A DNA stretch of 45,474 bases from an uncultured Odoribacter sp. (GCA_944321145.1 CALUKF010000022.1:1-45474); one strand, 5' to 3'; counted from the stretch's first letter, positions 1 to 9,923 are shown. Notes: generated by a model from the letters alone, not told the origin. Numbers and translations: made by a program.

Positions 1-1
1 C

Positions 2-295
2 CTCAAACGGAGGAAAGTGGGCGAACAATATTTGCAGGAAGAGTTTTGCGAAGTGGAGGAATCTTTTGAGAAAGAGATGGTGCGGCAGGAAACTTATTTG
101 TTGGTGCGGAAAGCGGTGGGGACTTTGCCTGCACAAATGCGCCGGATTGTGGAAATGACGATGGACGGAGGCAAGAATTCGGAGATTGCCGCCGAACTGG
201 GGATTACGGAAGGAACGGTGCATGCGGCGAAGAAGGTGGCTTATAAAAAGCTGAGGGACTTGCTGAAAGACCATTTTTACTTGTTGCTTCTCTGA
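2..295 (+). CDS. ECF RNA polymerase sigma factor, C-terminal part (cut by window start)
   Basis: The reading frame is open from the left edge (base 2) to the TGA at 293-295, so the true start lies outside the window. The visible ~97 residues hold sigma region 4: an acidic linker, the motif LPAQMRRIVEMTMDGG, and a helix-turn-helix (NSEIAAELGITEGTVHAA) that would contact the -35 element. This is the usual ending of the ECF sigma factors that control SusC/SusD loci in Bacteroidetes. It lies 83 bp ahead of a fecR-type anti-sigma gene on the same strand, so the two should act as a pair. A GTG at 17 could be mistaken for a start, but it falls in the region 2-4 linker and would leave out region 2. 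Confidence 0.85.
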   Translation, partial: LKRRKVGEQYLQEEFCEVEESFEKEMVRQETYLLVRKAVGTLPAQMRRIVEMTMDGGKNSEIAAELGITEGTVHAAKKVAYKKLRDLLKDHFYLLLL

Positions 296-378
296 TTTCT
301 GAAAATTTTTTTTGAAAAGGACTACCCATATTTGCTTCTGAAATTGTTATAGTGACGTAAATAACTAAACGAAGAAGC

Positions 379-1545
379 ATGAAATGGTATGAGACATATT
401 GCCGGATAGCATCTAAGATTGCCGCCCTATGGTTGGGGATAGCCACCGAGGAGGAGAAACGGGAAGTGGAGGCGTGGAAAAATGAGCGGGCAGGACGGAG
501 CGAACTCGTGGAAAATCTGTTGGGGCAGAAAGACATGGTGGAAAACGACAAGGAATTGAAGCGTTTCCCGGTATGGGAAGCGTGGCGGCAGGCGGAGAAA
601 CGTTTGGGGAGACCCCGGAAAGGATTGCGTCTCTTGGTGGAATGTTGCAAGTATGCAGCTGTTTTGGCGATTTTGGCAGGAGGGGGGTATTTCTTGTTTC
701 GGGAACGTCCCTTGGAAGTGAAAGTTACGAAAGTGGGGATGCCTGTGTTCCATTCCGGAACGAAAGGTGCGCGGTTGATTTTGGGAGATGGGAAAGTGGT
801 GGAAATCACGAAGGACAACCGCTTCCAGTTGGCAGAAACGGATGGTACGATTATTCGGAAAGATTCTGCCGGTATTGTTTACAGTCCAGTAACTTCTGCC
901 GGAGATTCCTTGGTTTACAATAAGATGGAGACATTGACCGGGATGGAATATACCTTGGCATTGTCGGACGGTTCGTTGGTGTATTTAAATGCTGAGACAT
1001 CCGTGAAATATCCGGTGGTGTTTGCTGAAAACGAGCGGATGGTGGAGTTAGACGGGGAGGCTTACTTTGAGGTGGCAAAAGATGCCAGCCGTCCCTTTAT
1101 TGTGCGGATGAACGGAGTAGATGTGAAAGTGACGGGAACTTCTTTTAATGCCAGGGCTTATCGGAATGAGGGGAAGGTGGTGACCACTTTGATTGAAGGG
1201 CGCGTGGAGGTGAATGGCAAAGCCATTGTTCCGGGCGAGCAGGCACGTTATGAGGTGGGAAACGGCAATTTGGAGGTTGCTAAAGTGGATGTGGAACACT
1301 TTGTAGCCTGGAAAGAGGGGTACTTTGTTTTCCGGAATGAGCGGTTGGAAGATGTGATGAGGACTTTGGCACGCTGGTACAAAGTGGAATATCATTTTAT
1401 GGACGAGGCGTCGAAAGACGTGAGAATCGGTGCCCGTTTTGGGCGATATAACGACATGACACCCATCATCGAGATGTTGCGCGAGACGGAGTTGGTGGAT
1501 GTCTTGCAGACCAATTGCAGTTTGTATATTTCAAAACGAAAATAA
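379..1545 (+). CDS. FecR-family anti-sigma factor
   Basis: A 388-residue inner-membrane anti-sigma regulator. The first ~85 residues form the cytoplasmic, charged sigma-binding part. One membrane segment lies at about 88-107 (YAAVLAILAGGGYFLF). The periplasmic part has the FecR core (about 185-280; motifs LSDGSLVYLNAET and GEAYFEVAKD) and a C-terminal DUF4974-like/STN-binding domain (about 320-386). In this family the periplasmic end senses the STN domain of the cognate SusC and relays the signal to the ECF sigma factor. The partner sigma gene ends 83 bp upstream and susC starts 82 bp downstream, separated by a GC-rich hairpin. The ATG at 379 is the natural start and no better upstream codon is seen. 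Confidence 0.92.
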   Translation: MKWYETYCRIASKIAALWLGIATEEEKREVEAWKNERAGRSELVENLLGQKDMVENDKELKRFPVWEAWRQAEKRLGRPRKGLRLLVECCKYAAVLAILAGGGYFLFRERPLEVKVTKVGMPVFHSGTKGARLILGDGKVVEITKDNRFQLAETDGTIIRKDSAGIVYSPVTSAGDSLVYNKMETLTGMEYTLALSDGSLVYLNAETSVKYPVVFAENERMVELDGEAYFEVAKDASRPFIVRMNGVDVKVTGTSFNARAYRNEGKVVTTLIEGRVEVNGKAIVPGEQARYEVGNGNLEVAKVDVEHFVAWKEGYFVFRNERLEDVMRTLARWYKVEYHFMDEASKDVRIGARFGRYNDMTPIIEMLRETELVDVLQTNCSLYISKRK

Positions 1546-1548
1546 AAA

Positions 1549-1582
1549 ATGCCCCGGTGAGCCTGAGAAACTGCCGGAGCAT
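1549..1582 (+). promoter_or_regulatory. hairpin between fecR and susC (possible attenuator)
   Basis: ATGCCCCGGT (1549-1558) pairs with GCCGGAGCAT (1573-1582): ten positions with one mismatch and one G-U pair, beginning just after the fecR stop. No clean T-run follows directly, so this is more likely an attenuator or processing hairpin than a full terminator. A hairpin of the same size lies at the same place in the second locus (36861-36887). Confidence 0.5.
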
Positions 1583-1627
1583 AGAGTTCAAATAAATCGT
1601 ATGTTAAACTTTTAATTCAACAAAGGT

Positions 1628-4600
1628 ATGGAAAAAAATCCAGGAATGGCTTTCCCTGCAAGGGGAAAATTAAAGAAAATCTTTTTAGTTATGAAATTGA
1701 AAATCTTTTTGATTCTGTTTGGCTGTTTGCAGGTGCATGCCGCCGTTTATTCACAGAACGATGTGAAAATCAGCCTTGATTTGGAGAATGTCTCCTTAGA
1801 GGAAGTGATTTGGGCTATTGAGCGCCAGACCGATTTTGTCTTCATGTACGGGACAAGCGATGTGGAGAAAGTGCAATCCCTGACCGTGAAGGAAAATGAC
1901 AAGGGCGTTGGAGAAATTTTGCAAGCCTGTTTGCGAAATACCGGTCTGTGTTACGAGATTTCCGGCAATGCCGTCGTAATTAAGAAAGGGGAACAGCAAG
2001 TGGAGGGACGGAAGATTACGGGGAAAGTGACTGACGAAAAGGGCAATACCCTGCCGGGGGTGACGGTGCTGATAAAGGGGACTTCCATAGGTGTTTCTAC
2101 TGATAATGAAGGAAAATACTCTTTGTCTTTGCCTGCAGGAGAGCATGTTTTGTTGTTCTCTATGGTCGGTATGCAAACGAAAGAGATTGCCGTTGGTTCC
2201 CGTAGCCAGATTGATGTGGTGATGCAGGAAGAGGTGAGCGAGATGGAAGAGGTGGTGGTGACGGGGATCTTTCAACGAAAAGCAGGCAGTTTTACGGGGT
2301 CTGCTTTAAGTTTGAATGAAGAAGATTTGAAAAGAGTTGGAAATCAAAATGTTGTTGCCAGTTTGAAGAATATTGACCCTTCATTGATGATATTCGATGA
2401 TATGCAATTTGGTTCTGACCCGAATAAAAATCCAAAGATGTCATTACGCGGAGTTTCGTCCTTTGATTTAGGGGAGTCTACGGTTGATTTGAAAGGTACT
2501 TACAGTAATGATCCAAACGCTCCCTTGTTTATCTTGGATGGTTTTGAAGCTTCCATACAAAAGATTATGGACTTGGATATGAATAGAGTGGAATCGTTGA
2601 CAATATTGAAAGATGCATCAGCAAAAGCAATTTATGGTTCAAAAGCTGCCAATGGGGTGATTGTTATAGAAACTAAAAAGAGTACGACTGCAGATTTGCG
2701 TATTGAATACAATGGAAGTGTGGAAATTCAAGCTCCAGACTTAAGCTCTTATAATTTGACAAATGCTGCTGAAAAATTGGAAATAGAAAGAGATGCTGGT
2801 TTGTATTACGATGATAATATAGAGACTTTATATACTTTGGAACAGAATTATCAACGGAAATTGGCAGCAGTAGTTTCAGGGATTGATACGGATTGGTTAG
2901 CTAAACCCTTGCGCAATGGTGTCGGTACAAAACATGGGATATCTTTTGAAGTAGGAAATGAGCGCTTGAGTTTAATAGCTGGATTTACTTATAATAATAT
3001 TAAGGGTGTAATGAAAGGTTCTGATAGAACAAATTATGAAGGTTCTGTGTCGATTTCATATCGTTATAAAGGTTTGAATTTTAGAAATCAATTAACGGTA
3101 ACTTCAAATGTAGCCAATGATTCTCCTTATGGTTCTTTTAGTGAATATGCTTTAATGAATCCGTATTTGTCTCCATACGATGAGAATGGTAATTTAGTGC
3201 AAAATGCAAATATTATTCCTAATTCTTCTGAATTTATTGATAATCCGTTATATAATGCTTCTTTGAATACTAAATTGAAAAATAGTTATTTGGATGTAAC
3301 CAATAATACTTATGTGGAATGGACGATTGTACAAGGTATTAAGGCGACAGCTCGTTTCGGTGTGTCGGAAAAAAGAATCGCTGCAGATGAGTTTTATCCA
3401 GCAAATCACTTGAAATTTAGGTCTTATTCAGGAGATGACTTTTTTAGAAAAGGAAGTTATAAAATTAATAATGGACATGAAAAGCGTTTAAGCGGAGACT
3501 TTAACGCTCAATTGTCAAAGCAATTAGGAGAAAAACACTATGTTTTTGCCAATGTCGGTTTTAATTTGGCTGAAAATTCTTTTGAAGAATTGTATTATGA
3601 GGCAGAAGGTTTTCCTAACGATAAAATGAATGATATGATTTTTGCACGTCAGTATGCAGAAAATCAGAAACCGAGTGGATCTGAATCTACGATTCGTGAT
3701 ATTGGTATATTAGCAGCAGCGAATTATTCGTATGACGATAGATTTCTTGTGGATGGTTCTTGGCGTGCAAGTGCTTCTAGTCAATATGGGGCTAATAATC
3801 GTTGGGGACAATTTTGGAGTGTAGGATTAGGTTGGAATGTACATAATGAATCTTGGTTGGAAAACTCTAAAATCAAACAATTGAAATTAAGAGGGTCAGT
3901 AGGTTATACAGGAAGTCAAAGTAGTGAAGCTTATGCGTCATTGGCAACTTATAAATATTTGTTGGAAGACGTATACATGGGATTCATTGGTGCTGAATTA
4001 AAAGGCATGCGAAATGATGATTTAAAGTGGCAAGAAAAACTAGATTATAACGTTGGTGTTGATTTTAATATTGGACGTTTGTTTAGTTTGAAATTCGACT
4101 ACTATATTTCAAAGACCAAAAATAACTTATTGGATTTTGATTTACCTACTTATACAGGTTTTTCTACGGTGAAAGAGAATATAGGTGATGTAGAAAATAA
4201 AGGTGTTGATTTGCGTATAAGTATGACTCCATGGAGTTTGCCTAAAGAAAGGGCTTATTTGTCAATAACAGCCTCAATATCGCACAATAAGAATAAGATT
4301 ACAGGAGTTTCAACTGCAATGAAGAATTACAATGAAAAGCAAGATGAAATGGCTGATAATGAATTTAATAATCTGCCAGTACAAAAATATTATGATGGAG
4401 TATCAATGAATGCGATTTGGGCAGTGCGTTCTTTGGGTATTGATCCCTCTAATGGACGGGAAATTTATTTAGATAAAAATGGGAAAAGAACTTATACTTA
4501 CCGGGCTTCAGATCAGGTGGTTTGTGGAGATGAGTTACCCAAAGTTCAAGGAAATGCAGGATTGTCTTTTAGCTGGAAAGGTATAGAGGTTAGTACTGTA

Positions 4601-5029
4601 TTCCGTTTTCAATGGGGAGCACAAATGTATAATCAAACTTTAGTTGATAAAGTTGAAAATGCGAACTTGCAACAAAATGTTGATAAAAGAGTATATGATG
4701 GACGTTGGAGATTTCCTGGTGATGTAAAACCCTATAAATCTTTAGGAAATAAATGGGTTGAAGATGCTGGCGAATATGGTGAATATATTGATTTAAAAAC
4801 CCAACCGACCTCACGTTTTGTACAAGACAGAAATGAATTTGCATTAGGCTCGTTAACTGTCGGTTATGACTTTTGGAAGCATAAATTTTTGAAAACTCTT
4901 CATATGGAAAGATTGCGTTTGAATTTTTATATGAATGATGTATTTGTATTGTCAAGTATTGAGATTGAGCGTGGTACTTCTTATCCTTTTGCTCGTTCAT
5001 TTAATTTTGCAATACAAGCGACCTTCTAA
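1628..5029 (+). CDS. SusC/RagA-family TonB-dependent outer-membrane receptor with STN domain
   Basis: A 1133-residue outer-membrane transporter. The long N-terminus before the hydrophobic signal segment (MKLKIFLILFGCLQVHA) is usual for this STN-bearing subgroup, which supports ATG 1628 over ATG 1691. Domains: signal peptide to about 43; STN secretin/TonB signalling domain about 46-117; carboxypeptidase-regulatory beta-sandwich about 128-203 (GKVTDEKGNTLPGVTVLIKG); TonB-box region near EEVVVTG (about 207-213); plug (SLRGVSS, LTILKDASAKAIYGSKAANG); then a 22-strand-type barrel ending in an aromatic strand (FNFAIQATF). It should import a ligand bound together with the downstream SusD and signal to FecR through STN. 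Base composition falls sharply from about 53% to about 35% GC near position 2275-2340, so the gene looks mosaic. The substrate cannot be read from the sequence. Confidence 0.93.
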   Translation: MEKNPGMAFPARGKLKKIFLVMKLKIFLILFGCLQVHAAVYSQNDVKISLDLENVSLEEVIWAIERQTDFVFMYGTSDVEKVQSLTVKENDKGVGEILQACLRNTGLCYEISGNAVVIKKGEQQVEGRKITGKVTDEKGNTLPGVTVLIKGTSIGVSTDNEGKYSLSLPAGEHVLLFSMVGMQTKEIAVGSRSQIDVVMQEEVSEMEEVVVTGIFQRKAGSFTGSALSLNEEDLKRVGNQNVVASLKNIDPSLMIFDDMQFGSDPNKNPKMSLRGVSSFDLGESTVDLKGTYSNDPNAPLFILDGFEASIQKIMDLDMNRVESLTILKDASAKAIYGSKAANGVIVIETKKSTTADLRIEYNGSVEIQAPDLSSYNLTNAAEKLEIERDAGLYYDDNIETLYTLEQNYQRKLAAVVSGIDTDWLAKPLRNGVGTKHGISFEVGNERLSLIAGFTYNNIKGVMKGSDRTNYEGSVSISYRYKGLNFRNQLTVTSNVANDSPYGSFSEYALMNPYLSPYDENGNLVQNANIIPNSSEFIDNPLYNASLNTKLKNSYLDVTNNTYVEWTIVQGIKATARFGVSEKRIAADEFYPANHLKFRSYSGDDFFRKGSYKINNGHEKRLSGDFNAQLSKQLGEKHYVFANVGFNLAENSFEELYYEAEGFPNDKMNDMIFARQYAENQKPSGSESTIRDIGILAAANYSYDDRFLVDGSWRASASSQYGANNRWGQFWSVGLGWNVHNESWLENSKIKQLKLRGSVGYTGSQSSEAYASLATYKYLLEDVYMGFIGAELKGMRNDDLKWQEKLDYNVGVDFNIGRLFSLKFDYYISKTKNNLLDFDLPTYTGFSTVKENIGDVENKGVDLRISMTPWSLPKERAYLSITASISHNKNKITGVSTAMKNYNEKQDEMADNEFNNLPVQKYYDGVSMNAIWAVRSLGIDPSNGREIYLDKNGKRTYTYRASDQVVCGDELPKVQGNAGLSFSWKGIEVSTVFRFQWGAQMYNQTLVDKVENANLQQNVDKRVYDGRWRFPGDVKPYKSLGNKWVEDAGEYGEYIDLKTQPTSRFVQDRNEFALGSLTVGYDFWKHKFLKTLHMERLRLNFYMNDVFVLSSIEIERGTSYPFARSFNFAIQATF

Positions 5030-5052
5030 TACGAAATTAAAAATTTATTACT

Positions 5053-6561
5053 ATGAAAAATTGGAGAATATATTTTTCGTTGATATTATCAGTTGCTCTA
5101 TTAGAAAGTTGTCAAGACTGGTTGGATGTAGAGCCAAAATCAGAAATCAAGTCGGATTTAATGTTTGAATCTGAGAGTGGATTTAGAGATGCTTTAAATG
5201 GAGTATATATTTTGATGCGTGGAACTGATTTATATGGTAAGGAAGCTACTTGGGGTTTTGTAGATGCTATAGGTCAGCAATATACAGTATATAATACGCC
5301 TGCTGCAAGATATTATCAGGCAATTCGTTACAATTATAATCAGACAGTCGATATGTCAGATGGTATTTGGGAGAAGGCTTACAAGACAATTGCCAATATA
5401 AATAATATGTTAGAGAATATTGATGAGAAAGAGTCGATAATTACTCCTGCGGCTTATGGTATTTATAAAGGCGAGGCTTTGGGGCTGCGTGCATTCTTGC
5501 ATTTTGATTTATTGCGCATTTTTGGTTGGGGCGATTTGGAAAATAATCCAGATAACCTTAAACGTCTATGTATTCCTTATGTGACAGAATATAGTAAGGA
5601 GTTGCGTAAACAGTTGACTGTTGAAGAATTATTCCCTTTGTTAGAGAAAGATTTGAAAGATGCCATTAGTTTGCTTGATGCAAATGATCCTTATGGAGAA
5701 GCTCCTAAATATGATGATTATTATTTGCCTAATGATGATCAGTATTTTAATAATAGGGAAAGTCATTTTAATTATTGGGCAGCAGTTGCAACCTTAGCGA
5801 GAGTTTACATGTGGTATGGGAAAAAGGCAGATGCTTTACCATTACTTCAGTCATTTATAGAAGCCAATAGATTTAGTTGGGTAAGTTCTTATAGTGTAGA
5901 TTCTTATTATGAAAAAAACAGAGATATAACATTTACACCGGAACATGTATTTTATTTAGATTGTCCAGATCTATTTGATAACATTAGACCCTATATAGAT
6001 CCTTCGGCAAATGATCCGAATGACAATGATAATTTGATTTATCATACACAAAGTCGGGCAGATAAAACTTTTGAAACCTCTAATGGAGGTGGTACAGATT
6101 ATCGCTATCGTCGCCAATATAATAAAGATAATAGCTATTTTGATGGTTGGTCTTTGGCAAAATTTTGGGAAGTAGAAGATTATCAATATGGAGGTAGGAT
6201 GCCATTGATTAAAAAGCCAGAATTATATTATATGGCAGCAGAGTGTTTGTTGTCGACAGGATCGGAAAATGATAAAAAACAAGCAATTGATTTATTGAAT
6301 ACTGTTAGAGTAAATAGAGGAATTTCAAATGCTTATAACTTGCCATATACTTTGGAAAAAAGCCAAGTGCAAGATGAGATAACCAAAGAATATCAGAAAG
6401 AATTCATGTGTGAGGGGCAATTGTTTTATTATTATAAACGTTTAGGATTTAAATCTATTCCTAATACCACAAAAACTGGGAATGATGCTGTTTATGTTGT
6501 CCCATTACCAATAAACGATGTGAATTTGGGAGGTTTAGAAGATTATAAAGAAAATAATTAA
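5053..6561 (+). CDS. SusD/RagB-family outer-membrane lipoprotein
   Basis: A 502-residue surface lipoprotein that caps the SusC barrel and binds the imported ligand. The N-terminus is a lipoprotein signal (SLILSVALLESC, lipobox ending at about Cys20) followed by the family opening QDWLDVEPKSE. Typical SusD features are the helical TPR-like body with ALNGVYILMRGTDLYG, EALGLRAFLHFDLLRIFGWG, and a C-terminal half with YYMAAECLL and LLNTVRVNRGI. It starts 23 bp after susC, so the two are co-transcribed. It shares the AT-rich composition of the later part of susC and the next three genes. Ligand unknown. Confidence 0.93.
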   Translation: MKNWRIYFSLILSVALLESCQDWLDVEPKSEIKSDLMFESESGFRDALNGVYILMRGTDLYGKEATWGFVDAIGQQYTVYNTPAARYYQAIRYNYNQTVDMSDGIWEKAYKTIANINNMLENIDEKESIITPAAYGIYKGEALGLRAFLHFDLLRIFGWGDLENNPDNLKRLCIPYVTEYSKELRKQLTVEELFPLLEKDLKDAISLLDANDPYGEAPKYDDYYLPNDDQYFNNRESHFNYWAAVATLARVYMWYGKKADALPLLQSFIEANRFSWVSSYSVDSYYEKNRDITFTPEHVFYLDCPDLFDNIRPYIDPSANDPNDNDNLIYHTQSRADKTFETSNGGGTDYRYRRQYNKDNSYFDGWSLAKFWEVEDYQYGGRMPLIKKPELYYMAAECLLSTGSENDKKQAIDLLNTVRVNRGISNAYNLPYTLEKSQVQDEITKEYQKEFMCEGQLFYYYKRLGFKSIPNTTKTGNDAVYVVPLPINDVNLGGLEDYKENN

Positions 6562-6567
6562 ATTGCT

Positions 6568-7314
6568 ATGCTTATGAAAACATTGAAAATAACATTGTGT
6601 AGCTTATTGTTAGGACTATCTTTTTTATTTGTTTCTTGTCAGAAAGAAGAAATTATGATGTATCAACAAGAAGCTGGATTGTCATTTTGGGGTATGGCTT
6701 CAGGGGAATTTAGTTTTTTTGATTCCCCAGGCACCACTTCTTATACTTATGAAATAAGAGTCTCTACTTCAGGTGATTCTGTTAATTACGATCGGCATTT
6801 TACAGCTGCGATTGTTGAAAATGATACGAATTATGTGACAACTGCGCGTCCAGACCAATATAAATTGTTGGAGGGAACAATACCTGCGGGAAAGTTTGAA
6901 GGAATTTTGCCTGTTGAAATTATCTATACGCCGGATATGGATGATAGTAGTTTTGTTGCTTGTTTAAAATTGTTGCCTGGAAAAGATTTCCCTTTAGGTG
7001 GATTTGATGAACGTTATTTTGAATTGACAATGACAAATAAATTGATCAAACCTTCCAATTGGGGAAATTTGACATTTTATTTAGGTAGTGCTTTTTCAAG
7101 TAGTTGGTACAATTTTATATTAGATGTAATAGGCATGCGTTATATTCCTTATCCTTCTGCAAAAGAAGGTGATACTGCATGGGAGTATAATGAGATGCTT
7201 GCTTATGTTGGAAAAATAAAGTCAGAATTACTGAAATACAATTTAGCGCATCCTGATGATCCGCTTCGTCATGATGATGGTGATAATGCAGGAGAGTTAG
7301 TGGAAATGCCATAA
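6568..7314 (+). CDS. DUF4843 domain-containing lipoprotein
   Basis: A 248-residue predicted lipoprotein with signal LCSLLLGLSFLFVSC and lipobox VSC, followed by QKEEIMMYQQEAGLSFWG, an opening typical of DUF4843 proteins that sit next to SusC/SusD pairs. The middle resembles a beta-sandwich (SYTYEIRVSTSGDSVNYDR) and the C-terminus is helical and charged. It lies 6 bp after susD, so it is in the same operon. An alternative start is ATG 6574; both keep the signal peptide. Function is unknown; by position it is probably a surface accessory of the uptake complex. Confidence 0.8.
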   Translation: MLMKTLKITLCSLLLGLSFLFVSCQKEEIMMYQQEAGLSFWGMASGEFSFFDSPGTTSYTYEIRVSTSGDSVNYDRHFTAAIVENDTNYVTTARPDQYKLLEGTIPAGKFEGILPVEIIYTPDMDDSSFVACLKLLPGKDFPLGGFDERYFELTMTNKLIKPSNWGNLTFYLGSAFSSSWYNFILDVIGMRYIPYPSAKEGDTAWEYNEMLAYVGKIKSELLKYNLAHPDDPLRHDDGDNAGELVEMP

Positions 7315-7338
7315 AATTATTACGAAAAATTGAATATT

Positions 7339-8919
7339 ATGAGAGTTAAAATTATTGTATTGATTAGTTTTTGTTGCTTTTTTGTCCTTGGTTGTTATGA
7401 AGATAAATCAGCAACAGATTTTGAAATAGTAAATCCGATTAATATCGAATTTTGGGATAATTATGCAGAATCTCAAAAAGTATTTCAAATGGATACTTTG
7501 GAAATCATACCAATTATTTATAAATGTGGAGTAGATGATTCAGATTTAGAATATGAGTGGAGAATCCAAGGTAATGATTATCCAGTTACGGTGTTATCTG
7601 ATAAATTGATATTTAAGCAACAAATTACTGTTGCTCCTAATAGTAATCCTTATGATTTAATTTTGACAGTAACTGATAAGACTACTTCATTGAAAGAATT
7701 TGCAAAAATCCGGTTAACTGTAGAAAGCAAATTTGGAGAAGGATTGTTAGTTGCTGATACACATGATGAAATAACTTCTGATATATCTTTAGTCATGGCA
7801 CCTAACTTTACTCGTGATTTACAAGAAAAGAATAAACGGACTCATTATAATATTTATTCTTTAATGAACAATGGTCAAAAGGTTTCAGGGGTAATTCATG
7901 ACATACAATCTGATATAAAAAGCGATTCTCGTGTACTGACTTTTATGACAGAGACTGATATTCATAGAGTTGATCCATATGATTTTGCTGCATGGCAAAT
8001 GAATAATGATTTGTTTTATGTGCCTTTGGATGATATAAAACCCGGTCAATTGGCAAAAGATGATTATGGCGGCGATGAGTATATGACAGTGAATGGAAAA
8101 ATGCATTATCGAAACTCTTCATGGGGAAACCTATATTATAGTTATTATTTGTTTACACCAGATAATTCTGATTATCAAATAAGTTATATAGCAAAACTTG
8201 GAAGAGATTATTATGCTCCTAAACCTTTTGCTTATGATGAATTAAAAAATCGGTTACTCCAAATGAATTCCTATAATGATGGGTTCATGCAATTTAGAGA
8301 TCAAGAACCTGGGGTGTTATTTGATGTGAATAATTTAGGTGCCTACGATGCTGTTTATATGGATGAAGGTGAAAATGCTAATTTAAATATGGTTTTAAAA
8401 GCTGAGGATGGTAGTGGCTATTTCATATTTGCCATACAAACAGAGGTTGCAGATAATGGAAGCAATTTGCCTGTAGGGCTTTATAATTTGTCGCAGTGTA
8501 CTGATATAATGAATGTGGTAGCTTTTGCCTCTTCTCCCATTTCAGAAGATTTTTATTATGCAACTGAGAATCATGTGTATGCATTGACATTAAAACCGGA
8601 TCAACCTAATCCGATTTCATCAGTACGTTATACAACAATGGAAGGTGATAAGATAACTGGAATGATGATTTGGAAAGGTGAGTATCAAAGAATGAATGTT
8701 CCTGATGATTCACAACCTAGTGGAATGAGTGCTGAAAGTAATCATAATAGGATGTTAGTTCTTACGACTTATAATGACTCAACAAAAGAAGGCAAAGTAA
8801 TAACTATTCCTATTATTCGTTTAGGGGATGGAACTTTGGAAACAAATCCAACTTTTCATAATGTATATGATGGTTTTGGACGTATTACAAAAGTCGCTTA
8901 TAATAAAGTAGGTTATTAA
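7339..8919 (+). CDS. PKD-like family lipoprotein
   Basis: About 526 residues. I take ATG 7339 (MRVKIIVLISFCCFF) rather than the in-frame TTG at 7330. The signal ends in a lipobox (VLGC) and leads into YEDKSATDFEIVNPINIEF. Residues about 40-125 look like a PKD-type beta-sandwich (LEYEWRIQGNDYPV, NPYDLILTVTDK). The rest (about 130-520) has repeated strands and aromatic motifs that may form a propeller-like body. This family is recurrently found after susD and DUF4843 genes in Bacteroidetes. It starts about 25 bp after DUF4843 in the same AT-rich operon. No catalytic motif is recognised; a surface ligand-binding role is inferred from context. Confidence 0.72.
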   Translation: MRVKIIVLISFCCFFVLGCYEDKSATDFEIVNPINIEFWDNYAESQKVFQMDTLEIIPIIYKCGVDDSDLEYEWRIQGNDYPVTVLSDKLIFKQQITVAPNSNPYDLILTVTDKTTSLKEFAKIRLTVESKFGEGLLVADTHDEITSDISLVMAPNFTRDLQEKNKRTHYNIYSLMNNGQKVSGVIHDIQSDIKSDSRVLTFMTETDIHRVDPYDFAAWQMNNDLFYVPLDDIKPGQLAKDDYGGDEYMTVNGKMHYRNSSWGNLYYSYYLFTPDNSDYQISYIAKLGRDYYAPKPFAYDELKNRLLQMNSYNDGFMQFRDQEPGVLFDVNNLGAYDAVYMDEGENANLNMVLKAEDGSGYFIFAIQTEVADNGSNLPVGLYNLSQCTDIMNVVAFASSPISEDFYYATENHVYALTLKPDQPNPISSVRYTTMEGDKITGMMIWKGEYQRMNVPDDSQPSGMSAESNHNRMLVLTTYNDSTKEGKVITIPIIRLGDGTLETNPTFHNVYDGFGRITKVAYNKVGY

Positions 8920-8933
8920 TTAATTATGTGAAG

Positions 8934-9923
8934 ATGAGAACAAGATATTTAGTTAGTATGCTGATTGGCATTGCAATTACATGTGCTTGTCAAGATAATG
9001 ATGATTCGGGAAGTATTGATTTGCGTCCGGAGCATAAAATGAGAGTAAAAGAAATTGTAGGGTACAATTCTCATTGGAAGGATTATACGTTGAAAATTTC
9101 TTATGCTAATGATAAAATAATCGATATTGAAAGATTTAATCTCAATGGTCGTAAAGTAGGTGGACTGGAAATACGTAGGGAACAAGAAAGTGTTTCTTAT
9201 ATGTTGCAGGATTATATACCAGCTATAGATGCAGACTCTATTTCTAGATTAGATGCTCGTTTACAGAAATTGTATGGGAAAGGGAATTATTCTTTAGAGG
9301 ATAGTATTCCATTAACTTCTACCGTATTAATGATGCTTACAACAGAAAGTAGTGATGGTATAATAACAGCACAGCAATTTACTTATTACCAATCACCCAC
9401 CGATTTTGGTACAGGAGTGAATTTTTCTCCTCGGTATAATATAAAGAATAGGGAGAGTTATGTATATGAATACGATGAAAATAACTGTATTCTGATTTGT
9501 CGTAACTTGTCTGATGTGTTTGATGGCGGCAATGAACAAAGTTACGATAGGATAGCTTATAAGACAGACTATAATATTGTTGGAAGCCAAGTTCAAAAGA
9601 GCTTGTTGTTTTTGGCAGGAAGTGAATATGAGAATAATTGGAACTTGCAAAATGAGTATGTATATACATATTCTGCAGGTAATTTAATCGGTATAGTAGG
9701 TGATAATTATAGCCTTCGATGTGATTATAAAAATAATTATTTGAGTTCAATTACAGAAAATGACAAGGTAACCTTTTATACAATGAACGAGCAGGGCTAT
9801 TGTATAAGGATAGAAGAGGCTTCAGGTGATTATATGGATATTGAGTATGAAAATGGCAGCGGTGACTTTAATATTTTTACCCGTTTAGATAGACCTCAAC
9901 AAGGTTTTCCTATAATATGGTAA
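8934..9923 (+). CDS. hypothetical lipoprotein, DUF4595/YD-repeat-like
   Basis: About 329 residues from ATG 8934; GTG 8928 is in frame but adds only two residues. The lipoprotein signal is MRTRYLVSMLIGIAITCAC. The body has repeated Tyr/Asp-rich strands (ESYVYEYDENNCI, NEYVYTYSAGNLIGI, RCDYKNNYLSSITEN, YMDIEYENGSGD) like the extended strand repeats of DUF4595 or RHS/YD-type proteins. It is the last gene of the first SusCD operon: 14 bp separate it from the PKD-like gene, and a strong terminator follows. Function is unknown; a surface-exposed accessory of the importer is the simplest reading. Confidence 0.6.
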   Translation: MRTRYLVSMLIGIAITCACQDNDDSGSIDLRPEHKMRVKEIVGYNSHWKDYTLKISYANDKIIDIERFNLNGRKVGGLEIRREQESVSYMLQDYIPAIDADSISRLDARLQKLYGKGNYSLEDSIPLTSTVLMMLTTESSDGIITAQQFTYYQSPTDFGTGVNFSPRYNIKNRESYVYEYDENNCILICRNLSDVFDGGNEQSYDRIAYKTDYNIVGSQVQKSLLFLAGSEYENNWNLQNEYVYTYSAGNLIGIVGDNYSLRCDYKNNYLSSITENDKVTFYTMNEQGYCIRIEEASGDYMDIEYENGSGDFNIFTRLDRPQQGFPIIW

